Source of the DNA: Myxococcales bacterium
GTDB taxonomy: Bacteria > Myxococcota > Myxococcia > Myxococcales > Myxococcaceae
Reading direction: 5' to 3'
Assembly (NCBI GenBank): GCA_003153055.1
Contig: PMBV01000284.1
Location: forward strand, 1-8,359
DNA length: 8,359 bases
Each line of letters begins with the position of its first letter. Within the stretch, counting starts at the first letter, position 1. The position numbers were made by a program, and so were the translations under genes. Under the pieces are notes generated by a model. That model had not been told where the DNA came from. It searched no databases and saw nothing but the letters and a program-made list of their open reading frames with translations. Positions 1 to 5,676 of the stretch are shown one piece after another.

Positions 1-449
1 GTGAAGCCGACCTCGTAGGCGTTGGTGTTCTGCAGGATGAGCCAGTCGAGGGCCTCAGGGTGGCGGGCGAGGATCCGGAAGCCTACCGGACCGCCGTAGT
101 CCTGGGCGAAGAGCCCGTAGTGGTCGAACCCCTTGGCCGCCAGGAAGCGCTCCACGACCTCCGAGAGGTGATCGAACGTGTAGCCGTAGGTCGCCGGGTC
201 TGGCGCGTCGCTGTTCCCGAACCCAGGGTAGTCCGGCGCGATGACGTGAAAGGCATCTCCCAGCTTTCTGATCAGATCTCGGTACTGGTGCGAAGACGCG
301 GGGAAGCCGTGCAGGAGGACCAGCTTTGGGCTCCCGGGCTGACCGGCCTCCCGGTAGGCGATGTTCACTCCATCCACCAGGACCGTTCCGTAGCTGACCG
401 TCACACCGGTCGGCGCTGCGTCCTTCTTCCTGCTCTCGGCGTTCGCCAT
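1..449 (-). CDS. Alpha/beta hydrolase, haloalkane dehalogenase/epoxide hydrolase-like (3' end off window)
   Basis: Only the first 149 residues are visible; the gene continues past the left edge. Reading from the ATG at 447-449, the protein has an oxyanion-loop motif HGFP at residues 47-50, a second core segment APDYPGFGNSD at 71-81, and a nucleophile elbow QDYGG at 116-120. Asp117 sits where serine hydrolases have Ser, which places it with the Asp-nucleophile branch (haloalkane dehalogenases, epoxide hydrolases, haloacetate dehalogenases) rather than esterases. These cytoplasmic enzymes hydrolyse C-halogen or epoxide bonds through a covalent aspartyl ester; the actual substrate cannot be told. 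No signal peptide is seen. The acid and His of the triad lie in the missing C-terminal part. The start is supported by AAGGAG at 455-460, five bases upstream. Family call is firm, substrate class is open. Confidence 0.85.
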   Translation of the reverse strand, partial: MANAESRKKDAAPTGVTVSYGTVLVDGVNIAYREAGQPGSPKLVLLHGFPASSHQYRDLIRKLGDAFHVIAPDYPGFGNSDAPDPATYGYTFDHLSEVVERFLAAKGFDHYGLFAQDYGGPVGFRILARHPEALDWLILQNTNAYEVGF

Positions 450-454
450 CGCTG

Positions 455-460
455 CTCCTT
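455..460 (-). promoter_or_regulatory. Shine-Dalgarno site of the alpha/beta hydrolase gene
   Basis: The minus strand reads AAGGAG followed by CAGCG and the ATG. The near-perfect anti-16S match and 5-base spacing fix the start codon at 449. Confidence 0.7.
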
Positions 461-503
461 GGTGCCAGGGCGCGGGAAGGCCGCACCGTGGTCGAGTCGA
501 GTG

Positions 504-520
504 CTGCATCAGCAGTACCA
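504..520 (-). promoter_or_regulatory. Candidate sigma-54 (-24/-12) promoter upstream of the hydrolase gene
   Basis: On the minus strand the sequence is TGGTAC, five bases (TGCTG), then ATGCAG. The invariant GG (518-519) and GC (506-507) have the 10-base separation of -24/-12 promoters. The -12 element has ATGC instead of TTGC, so the match is imperfect. The predicted start near 494 gives a leader of about 45 bases containing the ribosome site. Chance matches of this quality do occur in GC-rich DNA. Confidence 0.35.
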
Positions 521-558
521 GACCTCCCCTCCGGCCCACGGAAGGTAGCCGGCAGCGG

Positions 559-587
559 AAAACGCAAAACCCGGCACGAGGGCCGGG
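559..587 (-). terminator. Rho-independent terminator of the K/M/D-repeat protein gene
   Basis: On the minus strand CCCGGC (587-582), a six-base loop, and GCCGGG (575-570) form a six-pair GC stem. It is directly followed by TTTTGCGTTTT (569-559). It lies 57 bases past the stop of the small secreted-protein gene, in the right orientation, and separates it from the hydrolase gene downstream. Confidence 0.7.
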
Positions 588-643
588 GAGCGGGAGCATC
601 CTGTGCTGGTCGTTCTCTTTGTCCCGCCTGCGTGATGGTCGCC

Positions 644-868
644 TCACATCTTGTCGGTCTTCATCTTGTCGTCCTTCATCTTGTCGTCGGCCTTCTTGTC
701 ATCCTTCATCTTGTCGGTCTTCATCTTGTCGGTCTTCATCTTGTCGCCGGCCATCTTGTCGACCTTGGTGGGGTCGGCCTTCATGGCGTCCTTGGGGGCC
801 GGCTTCTCCTCGGCAACCGAAGGAATGGCGAGGCACAGCGCGGCGGCGACCAGCAGCTTCGTGAACAT
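644..868 (-). CDS. Small secreted Lys/Asp/Met-repeat protein (MXKDX-like)
   Basis: The product is 74 residues. Residues 1-19 form a Sec signal peptide (MFTKLL, then a hydrophobic core VAAALCLAIP, with a likely cut in PSVA-EE). The mature part is almost entirely Lys, Asp, Met, Thr and Ala, built from repeats such as DKMKT and DKMKD between residues 37 and 74. It resembles the short low-complexity proteins annotated as pentapeptide MXKDX repeat proteins, although here the phase is MKTDK or MKDDK. No catalytic motif is present and the function is unknown. The charged, Met-rich, probably unfolded mature chain might bind ions or anionic surfaces, but that is speculation. The start at 866-868 is favoured over an in-frame upstream ATG because a GGAG (875-878) lies six bases before it and the signal peptide begins there. 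A terminator follows at 559-587. The gene appears monocistronic. Confidence 0.75.
   Translation of the reverse strand: MFTKLLVAAALCLAIPSVAEEKPAPKDAMKADPTKVDKMAGDKMKTDKMKTDKMKDDKKADDKMKDDKMKTDKM
647..763 (-). repeat. In-frame tandem 15-base repeats in the K/M/D-repeat gene
   Basis: Units such as AAGATGAAGACCGAC and AAGATGAAGGACGAC (minus strand) recur with small changes and are interrupted once by an Ala-containing unit. They encode the pentapeptides and could expand or contract by slippage in steps of five residues. There are no spacers, so this is not a CRISPR array. Confidence 0.75.
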
Positions 869-941
869 GGAAGTCTCCAGCAAACGGTGACGGGCCTCTG
901 GGGGATCCACAGGCCGGTATGGGGCACGAGGGTGTCGGATG

Positions 942-954
942 GATGCGACGCATC
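942..954. promoter_or_regulatory. Candidate operator: 13-base perfect palindrome
   Basis: GATGCG, one central A, then CGCATC. It lies 74 bases before the start codon of the K/M/D-repeat gene, within its presumed promoter region (869-1054). I see no convincing -35/-10 pair there, so the regulatory role is inferred only from symmetry and position. Confidence 0.3.
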
Positions 955-1020
955 GTCCGGCCTCACCCCGGGTGCCAGCAAGGCACGGGCCGCCCTCGCC
1001 ATTCACCGGAGCGACCCGTC

Positions 1021-1048
1021 CGAGGGCCACCGACGCCACGAGCCCTCG
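1021..1048 (-). terminator. Possible hairpin terminator of the sigma-54 activator gene
   Basis: CGAGGGC (1021-1027) and GCCCTCG (1042-1048) can form a seven-pair stem with a 14-base loop. It starts only seven bases after the activator's stop codon. No T-tract follows on the minus strand, so it is at best a weak intrinsic terminator or a 3'-end-stabilising structure. Confidence 0.3.
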
Positions 1049-1054
1049 TGGTCG

Positions 1055-2944
1055 CTACGGTGCGTCGGAGGGAGGCTCGTCGAGCGGGCGCACCACCCCG
1101 AAGCGCTTGAGCATGCTGCGGAGGGTGTTGGGGTGCAGGCCCAGGACCTGGGCGGCGCCTGCCGGGCCCTCCACGACCCAGCCAGTCTTCTTCATCGTTC
1201 GCGCGAGGTGGCCCCGCTCGACCTCCGCCAGCGTCGCCTCGACGGCCTCAGGCCTGGCCGCGGGCCCCGCCAGGACCTCCCGCTCGAAGTCGACGATCGG
1301 GCCCCGGGCGAGGATCACCGCACGCTCGATGACATTCTGCAGCTCGCGGACGTTTCCTGGCCACTCGTAGCTCGTCAGGAGCGCCATCGTCCGGGCGCTC
1401 ACGCCCTTGAGAGGCCTGTTGAGCTTGCGCGCGAACTTGTCGAGGTGGAACGACACCAGGAGGGGAATGTCGGATGACCGCTCGCGGAGCGGAGGCACTC
1501 GAATCGGGAACACGTTCAGCCGGTACAGCAGGTCGGCCCGGAAGCGCCCCGCGGCGACCGCCTCCTCCAGCCCACGGTTACTGGCCGCGATGACGCGGAC
1601 GTCGACCCGGACCGTGCGGCTGGCCCCGACTGGCTCGAACTCCTGCTCCTGCAGGACGCGCAGGAGCTTGACCTGGGCCTCCAGCGGCAGCTCGGACACC
1701 TCGTCGAGGAAGATGGTGCCGCCGTTCGCCAGCTCGAAGCGACCGGTCCGGTTCTGTACTGCTCCGGTGAACGCCCCCTTCACGTGACCGAAGAGCTCGC
1801 TCTCCACGAGCCCCGGAGGGATCGCGCCGCAGTTGACCTTGACCAGCGGGCCGTCCTTGCGTGCGCTGGTACGGTGGATAGCGCGGGCAAACAGCTCCTT
1901 GCCCGTCCCCGTCTCGCCGGTGAGGAGCACGCTGGCGTCGGTGGGGGCGACGCTCTCCACCTGCTGGAGGGCGTGCAGCAGCGCCGGGCTCCGGCCGACG
2001 ATCTCGTCGAAGTTGTGCTCGGAGGTCAGCTCTTCCTGGAGGTAGCGGTTCTGCGCGCGCAGCCGCTCCTTCTCCTCCTCGGCCAGGACGAGCTCGGTGA
2101 TGTCGAGGAACATCGTGCGGGTGAACTGCCCACCTGGGTCCGGCTTCGACCACCACTGGAGGAAGATGGGCTTCCCGTCATCCTTGCGCCGCAGCTCAAG
2201 CACCACCCCTCTCGTATCTGTCCCGCGCCCAACTGACGCCAGCGCCTCCTTGACGCGCTGCTGGGCGCTGGGGGTGTCCGGCACCAGGTCCCGGCCCACC
2301 GTGCCGATCACCTCCTCCGGCTTGAGGCCCAGGATTCGCAACGCGGCGCGGTTGGCACCGATGATCCGCGACTGCAGGTCCTCTTGTACGTAGGCGATCG
2401 GCGCCTCCTCGTAGAGGTCGCGGTAGCGCAGCTCACTCTCGCGCAGCGACGTCTCCACGCGCTGACGCAGGAGCTCGGCCGCGCCGCGGTCCGCGAGTAC
2501 GCGCAGGGCAGGCAGCCGCAGCGGGTCCGGGTCCAGGTGCCGGGTGTCGAAGGCGCAGAGAAAGCCAAGCGGGGTCCCATCTCGGCCGAGCAGTGGTCCG
2601 CCGAGGAAGCACTCGCCGACGGCGCCGGGCACGGCCGGACCAAGAACGGCGCCGGCGCCGGCGAGGAGCTCGAGTGTCCGACCGGCCGCTACCAGAGCCG
2701 CCGGCCCACCCAGCTCCCACTCGACGCCGAGCGCTGGCGCCCCTGGTCCGTAGCGGCCGAGGATCCGCGCGCTCGCCGGTGCGACCAGCTGGGCCACCAG
2801 CGCGTGGCGCAGCCCCAGCGTCGCAGCGAGCTGCCGGGCGACCGCATCGAACGGAGTCTCGTCAGCGATGCCGCCCTCATCCGCGAGCGCGCGCAGGAGC
2901 CTGAGGGGGGTCGTCTCACCTTGGGTGGGAGTCTCGTCGTGCAT
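1055..2944 (-). CDS. Sigma-54-dependent transcriptional activator (GAF-PAS-AAA+-Fis)
   Basis: The product is a 629-residue bacterial enhancer-binding protein. In order: a GAF-like sensor (about 28-163, with [20 protein letters not shown]), a PAS domain (about 168-285), a short coiled linker rich in Glu/Arg (286-308), the AAA+ ATPase (about 312-545) and a Fis-type helix-turn-helix (about 575-617). The AAA+ domain has all key motifs: Walker A GETGTGKE 343-350, the sigma-54 contact loop GAFTGA 390-395, Walker B TIFLDEV 410-416, sensor I ASN 454-456, the arginine-finger segment [10 protein letters not shown] 467-476 and sensor II GNVREL 530-535. It should bind upstream sites and hydrolyse ATP to open sigma-54 RNA polymerase complexes. 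There is no receiver domain, so control is probably by ligands at GAF or PAS, as in FhlA/NifA-type proteins, not by phosphorylation. The upstream GGGGA is a modest ribosome site. The gene is divergent from the STAS gene, which has a sigma-54 promoter and is its most likely target. Confidence 0.92.
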   Translation of the reverse strand: MHDETPTQGETTPLRLLRALADEGGIADETPFDAVARQLAATLGLRHALVAQLVAPASARILGRYGPGAPALGVEWELGGPAALVAAGRTLELLAGAGAVLGPAVPGAVGECFLGGPLLGRDGTPLGFLCAFDTRHLDPDPLRLPALRVLADRGAAELLRQRVETSLRESELRYRDLYEEAPIAYVQEDLQSRIIGANRAALRILGLKPEEVIGTVGRDLVPDTPSAQQRVKEALASVGRGTDTRGVVLELRRKDDGKPIFLQWWSKPDPGGQFTRTMFLDITELVLAEEEKERLRAQNRYLQEELTSEHNFDEIVGRSPALLHALQQVESVAPTDASVLLTGETGTGKELFARAIHRTSARKDGPLVKVNCGAIPPGLVESELFGHVKGAFTGAVQNRTGRFELANGGTIFLDEVSELPLEAQVKLLRVLQEQEFEPVGASRTVRVDVRVIAASNRGLEEAVAAGRFRADLLYRLNVFPIRVPPLRERSSDIPLLVSFHLDKFARKLNRPLKGVSARTMALLTSYEWPGNVRELQNVIERAVILARGPIVDFEREVLAGPAARPEAVEATLAEVERGHLARTMKKTGWVVEGPAGAAQVLGLHPNTLRSMLKRFGVVRPLDEPPSDAP

Positions 2945-2998
2945 GGCCGTCCCCGGGGCCTCACATTCGTCAATCGACGAGTCGCGGAAGGTGTTCCG

Positions 2999-3049
2999 GT
3001 CGAGTTGCTCAACCTGTTCAGGTCACACACTAACGTTCCAGAGTCGAGT
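2999..3049. repeat. Direct repeat GTCGAGT in the divergent regulatory region
   Basis: GTCGAGT occurs at 2999-3005 and 3043-3049. Each copy is preceded by GTTCC at short distance. The 44-base separation is close to four helical turns, so both copies would face the same side of the DNA. This arrangement would suit upstream activator binding, but two short copies can arise by chance. Confidence 0.25.
3004..3023. promoter_or_regulatory. Candidate upstream activator site: two overlapping palindromes
   Basis: GTTG-CT-CAAC (3004-3013) overlaps ACCTG-TT-CAGGT (3012-3023). The second is a perfect five-base inverted repeat. They centre about 100 bases upstream of the predicted sigma-54 transcription start (near 3118), a usual distance for enhancer sites of sigma-54 activators. 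Binding by the divergent activator is inferred. Confidence 0.4.
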
Positions 3050-3067
3050 GTCCAGTCCGTCCAGTCC
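3050..3067 (+). repeat. Tandem 9-base direct repeat GTCCAGTCC x2
   Basis: Two perfect head-to-tail copies (3050-3058 and 3059-3067) lie between the palindromes and the -24 element, about 51-68 bases before the predicted start. They could be a regulator or bending-protein site, or a simple duplication. Confidence 0.4.
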
Positions 3068-3091
3068 TGGCCCACCCGACGCGCTGCCCAG

Positions 3092-3107
3092 TGGCATCGG
3101 GCTTGCG
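3092..3107 (+). promoter_or_regulatory. Sigma-54 (-24/-12) promoter of the STAS gene
   Basis: The sequence is TGGCAT, five bases (CGGGC), then TTGCG, against the consensus TGGCAC-N5-TTGCW. The -24 GG is at 3093-3094 and the -12 GC at 3105-3106 with exact spacing. The predicted start is near 3118, giving a leader of about 14 bases that still includes the GAGG ribosome site at 3120-3123. The gene for a sigma-54 activator is divergent from this promoter, which raises the likelihood. Confidence 0.62.
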
Positions 3108-3131
3108 TCCTGCCGAATCGAGGTACTGCAG

Positions 3132-3386
3132 ATGCTCAGGATCGATAGGTGGAAGGAGGGTGCCCGGACCGTGGTGAAGCTCCAGGGTCGCCTGGGAGGG
3201 GAGCTGGTGGCTGTGCTCGAGAACGAGCTGGCCGCGGCGGGCCCTGCCAACGGAGTGATCCTCGACCTCGGGGGCCTCGGCCACGCCGATCCCTCCGGAC
3301 TGGAGGTCCTGCGAGCTGCCATCCGGGGGGGGGCGCAGGTCCGGTCGGTCACCGGCTTCGTGGCCTCCCTGCTCGGTCCCGGTTAG
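3132..3386 (+). CDS. STAS-domain protein (anti-sigma-factor-antagonist-like)
   Basis: The product is 84 residues, a single compact STAS-like fold and nothing else. It has an N-terminal strand pair (MLRIDRW...TVVKLQGRL), a helix (GELVAVLENELAAAG, 23-37), the central strand GVILDLGGLGHADPSG (41-56) and the following helix LEVLRAAI. The loop DPSG at 53-56 occupies the place of the D-S-x-G phosphoserine motif of SpoIIAA-type proteins, so Ser55 could be a phosphorylation site. Family members act in the cytoplasm by partner binding. No cognate anti-sigma kinase or phosphatase is in the window. The start at 3132 is chosen because GAGG (3120-3123) lies eight bases upstream; longer in-frame versions run into the divergent gene. 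A run of nine G bases at 3325-3333 sits inside the coding region. The gene is probably co-transcribed with the MOSC gene 34 bases downstream. Confidence 0.72.
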   Translation: MLRIDRWKEGARTVVKLQGRLGGELVAVLENELAAAGPANGVILDLGGLGHADPSGLEVLRAAIRGGAQVRSVTGFVASLLGPG

Positions 3387-3420
3387 TTGGTGAGCCCCGG
3401 TGAGGTGAGTGAGTGAGTCC

Positions 3421-4077
3421 ATGAGGATCGCCGAACTCTGGAGATACCCAGTCAAGTCAATGGCCGGTGAGGCGAAGCGGGGAGTTCGGCTGGAGCCACT
3501 CGGGATTGAGGGCGACAGGGTGATTCACGTGGAGGACGCTCATCAGCGGCTCGTCACCTCACGGTCCCACCCTCGCCTTCTGGGCCATCGAGGGACGCTG
3601 GGGCCTGGCGGCGAGGTCCTGGTGGATGGGCGGCCATGGACCAGCGCGCAGGTGGCCGCGGAGATGGTCGACATCGCCGGGCCGGGCTCGCGGCTGGTCC
3701 GCGACGAGGGACCAGACCGCTTCGACGTGCTGCCGCTGCTGGTCGCCACCGACGGTGCGATCGCCGCGTTCGGTCATGATCCGCGCCGCCTCCGGCCCAA
3801 CATCATCATCGGCGGCGTAGAGGGGATGACCGAGCGCGACTGGCCGGGGAGCTGCCTGCGATTAGGGAGCGCCCTCATCGCCGTCCAGGACCTCCGGCTG
3901 CGCTGCATCATGACCTCGTACGACCCCGACACCCAGGTCCAGGACAAGCAGATCACCCGGGACATCTACCGGCGGTTCGAGGGCAAGCTCGCGCTGAACT
4001 GCCTGGTGCTCCAGGGTGGAGAAATCGCCGTGGGCGACGAGGTCTTCCTCGAGCGAGGCCCCTCCGCGGGCCGGTAG
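3421..4077 (+). CDS. MOSC-domain protein (YcbX/mARC-like)
   Basis: The product is 218 residues. The N-terminal beta-barrel region begins with the hallmark LWRYPVKSMAGE (6-17). The MOSC core includes LRPNIII (124-130), then RCIMTSYDPDT (161-171), and ends with the strand EIAVGDEVFL (201-210). Cys162 in the RC-x2-T-x2-DP-x-T motif is the conserved cysteine that in this family carries sulfur or binds molybdenum cofactor. Members are either stand-alone Mo-cofactor carriers or reductases of N-hydroxylated compounds; which applies here is unclear. There is no signal peptide. An in-frame GTG at 3409 would add four residues; ATG 3421 is preferred because the family usually starts just before this motif. 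It follows the STAS gene closely and converges on a molybdopterin oxidoreductase 64 bases away, which fits a role in Mo metabolism. Confidence 0.85.
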   Translation: MRIAELWRYPVKSMAGEAKRGVRLEPLGIEGDRVIHVEDAHQRLVTSRSHPRLLGHRGTLGPGGEVLVDGRPWTSAQVAAEMVDIAGPGSRLVRDEGPDRFDVLPLLVATDGAIAAFGHDPRRLRPNIIIGGVEGMTERDWPGSCLRLGSALIAVQDLRLRCIMTSYDPDTQVQDKQITRDIYRRFEGKLALNCLVLQGGEIAVGDEVFLERGPSAGR

Positions 4078-4111
4078 CCATCGACCCACCACCGGCTCGG
4101 CGGACGGGGAT

Positions 4112-4128
4112 CCGTGTCGGCACCACGG
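4112..4128. terminator. Small hairpin between two convergent genes
   Basis: CCGTG (4112-4116) and CACGG (4124-4128) form a five-pair stem with a seven-base loop, in the 64-base gap between the MOSC stop and the oxidoreductase stop. No T-tract is present on either side, so it could be a weak bidirectional terminator at most. Confidence 0.25.
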
Positions 4129-4141
4129 CGAGCAGAGAGAG

Positions 4142-4996
4142 TCAGAGCCCCGCGTACCAGTCGTAGCCCCTGGCGGCCCAGAAGTCGGCTGGGCGTTCGG
4201 CGCTCCAGGCCAGCATGCCGATCCGCTTGATGCATTTGATGCCGTACTTGACCGGCACCACCAGCCGGAGCGGCGCGCCGTGCGCGGAGGTGAGCGGCGC
4301 TCCGTTGAGTTCCCAGGCCAGCAGAGTCTGAGGGTGGAGCGCGGACGCGGTATCCAGGCCCACGAAGTAGCCGCGGTCAGGCGTCGTCAGTGACACGTAC
4401 GGCGGTGCATCCTCGGGTCGGTCAGGGTCGAAGGGGCGTCCGGAGCGGGTGGTGGGTGGATGGGCTCGGGCAACGTCGGCGAGGCTGACCCCCGCCCACT
4501 GCGCCACGGTGCTCCAGCCTTCGATGCACTTGAACTCGGTGATCATCTCGGTGCGCCGCATGGCCTGCAGCGCAGCGAGGTCGAGGGAGGTGGGACCCTC
4601 GGCAAGGCCCTGGAGCTCGAGCCTCCACTCGCCGGGCTGGAAGTCGTCGCCCTCGAGGCCGGCCATCCCGTTCACCCGCATCGTGCCAACCGCCGCCAGC
4701 GGAAAGATGGGGGCGAGGTGCTCCGGGGAGAACAGGCCGCGAGAGATGGCCTCGTTCGCTTGCAGCGCCCTCCTCAGCGGCCAGGCCAGGTCGTCCTCCT
4801 GGAACGCCCACCGCTGCAACCAGCGCCCGCCCAGGAGCGCCATGATGCCGGCCACGCCGGCGCCCGCGAAGCCCCGCCGCGACAGCCGAGTCAGGCGGTC
4901 CTTGACCTCTTGCTCCGAGAGTTGCTCCGAGAGCTCGGGGGAGGCCCGAGGTGGCGGAGGGGCGGCAGGCGGCCCGCCGCGCGCATCGCCGCTCAT
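4142..4996 (-). CDS. Tat-exported molybdopterin-dependent oxidoreductase (sulfite oxidase/MsrP-like)
   Basis: The product is 284 residues. A Tat signal with SRRGF at 39-43 precedes a hydrophobic stretch (44-57). The sulfite-oxidase-type molybdopterin domain follows, with the segment ITEFKCIEGWSTVAQWAGV (152-170), in which Cys157 is the expected cysteinyl ligand of molybdenum, and the C-terminal cofactor pocket segment HGAPLRLVVPVKYGIKCIKRI (239-259). No heme-binding or dimerisation domain is present, so electrons must come from or go to a partner, surely the adjacent b-type cytochrome. It should act on the outer face of the inner membrane. Substrate is unknown; the fold covers sulfite oxidation and methionine-sulfoxide reduction. 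The twin arginines are unusually far in, after a 38-residue Pro/Ala- and Glu-rich leader, and no clear cleavage site is seen, so it may stay membrane-anchored. The ATG overlaps the cytochrome stop by four bases, with GGGGAG (5003-5008) six bases upstream. Confidence 0.85.
   Translation of the reverse strand: MSGDARGGPPAAPPPPRASPELSEQLSEQEVKDRLTRLSRRGFAGAGVAGIMALLGGRWLQRWAFQEDDLAWPLRRALQANEAISRGLFSPEHLAPIFPLAAVGTMRVNGMAGLEGDDFQPGEWRLELQGLAEGPTSLDLAALQAMRRTEMITEFKCIEGWSTVAQWAGVSLADVARAHPPTTRSGRPFDPDRPEDAPPYVSLTTPDRGYFVGLDTASALHPQTLLAWELNGAPLTSAHGAPLRLVVPVKYGIKCIKRIGMLAWSAERPADFWAARGYDWYAGL
4910..4933 (-). repeat. Tandem 12-base repeat encoding LSEQ-LSEQ
   Basis: Two perfect copies of TTGCTCCGAGAG (plus strand) lie in the leader of the molybdopterin oxidoreductase gene and encode the duplicated LSEQ just before the Tat motif. 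It looks like a recent in-frame duplication in a poorly constrained segment. Confidence 0.6.
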
Positions 4997-5676
4997 GACC
5001 CGCTCCCCGATTTGGGGGGCAGGGGTGTCTCCACCCGCTCCACGCCGATGATCATCGCGCGGAAGTTGTTGAAGCCCGCGCGGACCACCTGCACGAGGTG
5101 CAGACCGATGAACGCGCAGAAGCCGAGCATCAGCCAGAAGTGCTCGAGCCGCGCCGCCTGGTAGCCCCCGAGGGCCCACACCAGCCAGGCGAGCTGGGTC
5201 GGCCGATAGATGGCAAGGCCGGTGAAGGTGCTCAGCGCGCCCATCAGGATGACCGCGCTGTAGGTCACCCGCTGCGCGGCGTTGAGCCTGGCCGTCGGCA
5301 GCGGCGCGGTGCGCACCCCGAGGTCGTGGAGCACGACCTGCCAGGCGTCTCGGAAGTGGTGGGGGCGCGGCAGCAGCTCCCTCCACGCTCCCGAGACCCC
5401 GAGGTAGGTGACGAAGCCCAGGCCGTTCACAATCATCAGCCAGGCCACAGCGAAGTGCCACCCCATGCCCACGGCGAGCCCATGCTCGAGGTTGAAGAGC
5501 CGGTAGAACCAGTCGGGGAAGAACTGCACCAGCGTGAAGTCACCGAGGCCCACGCGGTAGACGTCGTTGGCCCAGTAGATGAGGAGGCCGCTCCCCATCA
5601 TGGCCGCGAGGACCGGAAAATTCACCCAGTGGAACCAGCGGGTGGCCAACGAGTGCTTGTGAATCAGGCGGGGCAT
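4993..5676 (-). CDS. Cytochrome b561/Ni-Fe-hydrogenase-type b subunit
   Basis: The product is 227 residues, an integral membrane b-type cytochrome. The N-terminus has the family signature RWFHWVNF (13-20). Four membrane helices can be placed at about 17-36, 68-91, 134-157 and 177-198. His16, His74 (or His65), His179 and His193 are placed to ligate two hemes on helices 1, 2 and 4. The role inferred is to pass electrons between the quinone pool and the periplasmic molybdenum enzyme encoded immediately downstream. The two genes share the four-base ATGA overlap (4993-4996), which indicates translational coupling and fixed stoichiometry. The start at 5674-5676 is chosen for GGGAG (5684-5688) seven bases upstream; a longer in-frame extension to 5850 lacks any membrane-protein character. 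The direction of electron flow is unknown. Confidence 0.85.
   Translation of the reverse strand: MPRLIHKHSLATRWFHWVNFPVLAAMMGSGLLIYWANDVYRVGLGDFTLVQFFPDWFYRLFNLEHGLAVGMGWHFAVAWLMIVNGLGFVTYLGVSGAWRELLPRPHHFRDAWQVVLHDLGVRTAPLPTARLNAAQRVTYSAVILMGALSTFTGLAIYRPTQLAWLVWALGGYQAARLEHFWLMLGFCAFIGLHLVQVVRAGFNNFRAMIIGVERVETPLPPKSGSGS

Noticed and set aside
647..763. CRISPR-like short repeats
   Set aside because: The units are contiguous 15-mers in frame with a coding sequence, and there are no unique spacers or nearby cas genes.
488..1477. A 329-codon open frame on the plus strand, with an HLV-rich repeat
   Set aside because: The repeat is antisense to the K/M/D repeats, and the rest is antisense to the sigma-54 activator. 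There is no domain or ribosome-site support.
1784..2236. Open frames opposite the activator gene (for example 1784-2236 and 2384-3148)
   Set aside because: They are typical GC-rich shadow frames with no domain signature, fully covered by the confidently assigned activator.
2868..3131. Longer version of the STAS protein starting inside the divergent activator gene
   Set aside because: The extension overlaps the activator coding region and the sigma-54 promoter. The STAS fold is complete from 3132 with a ribosome site in place.
4997..5461. N-terminal extension of the molybdopterin oxidoreductase in its open frame up to 5461
   Set aside because: The extension is antisense-like Arg/Pro/Ala-rich sequence lying inside the cytochrome b gene in another frame. 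The ATGA overlap, GGGGAG site and Tat signal support the start at 4996.
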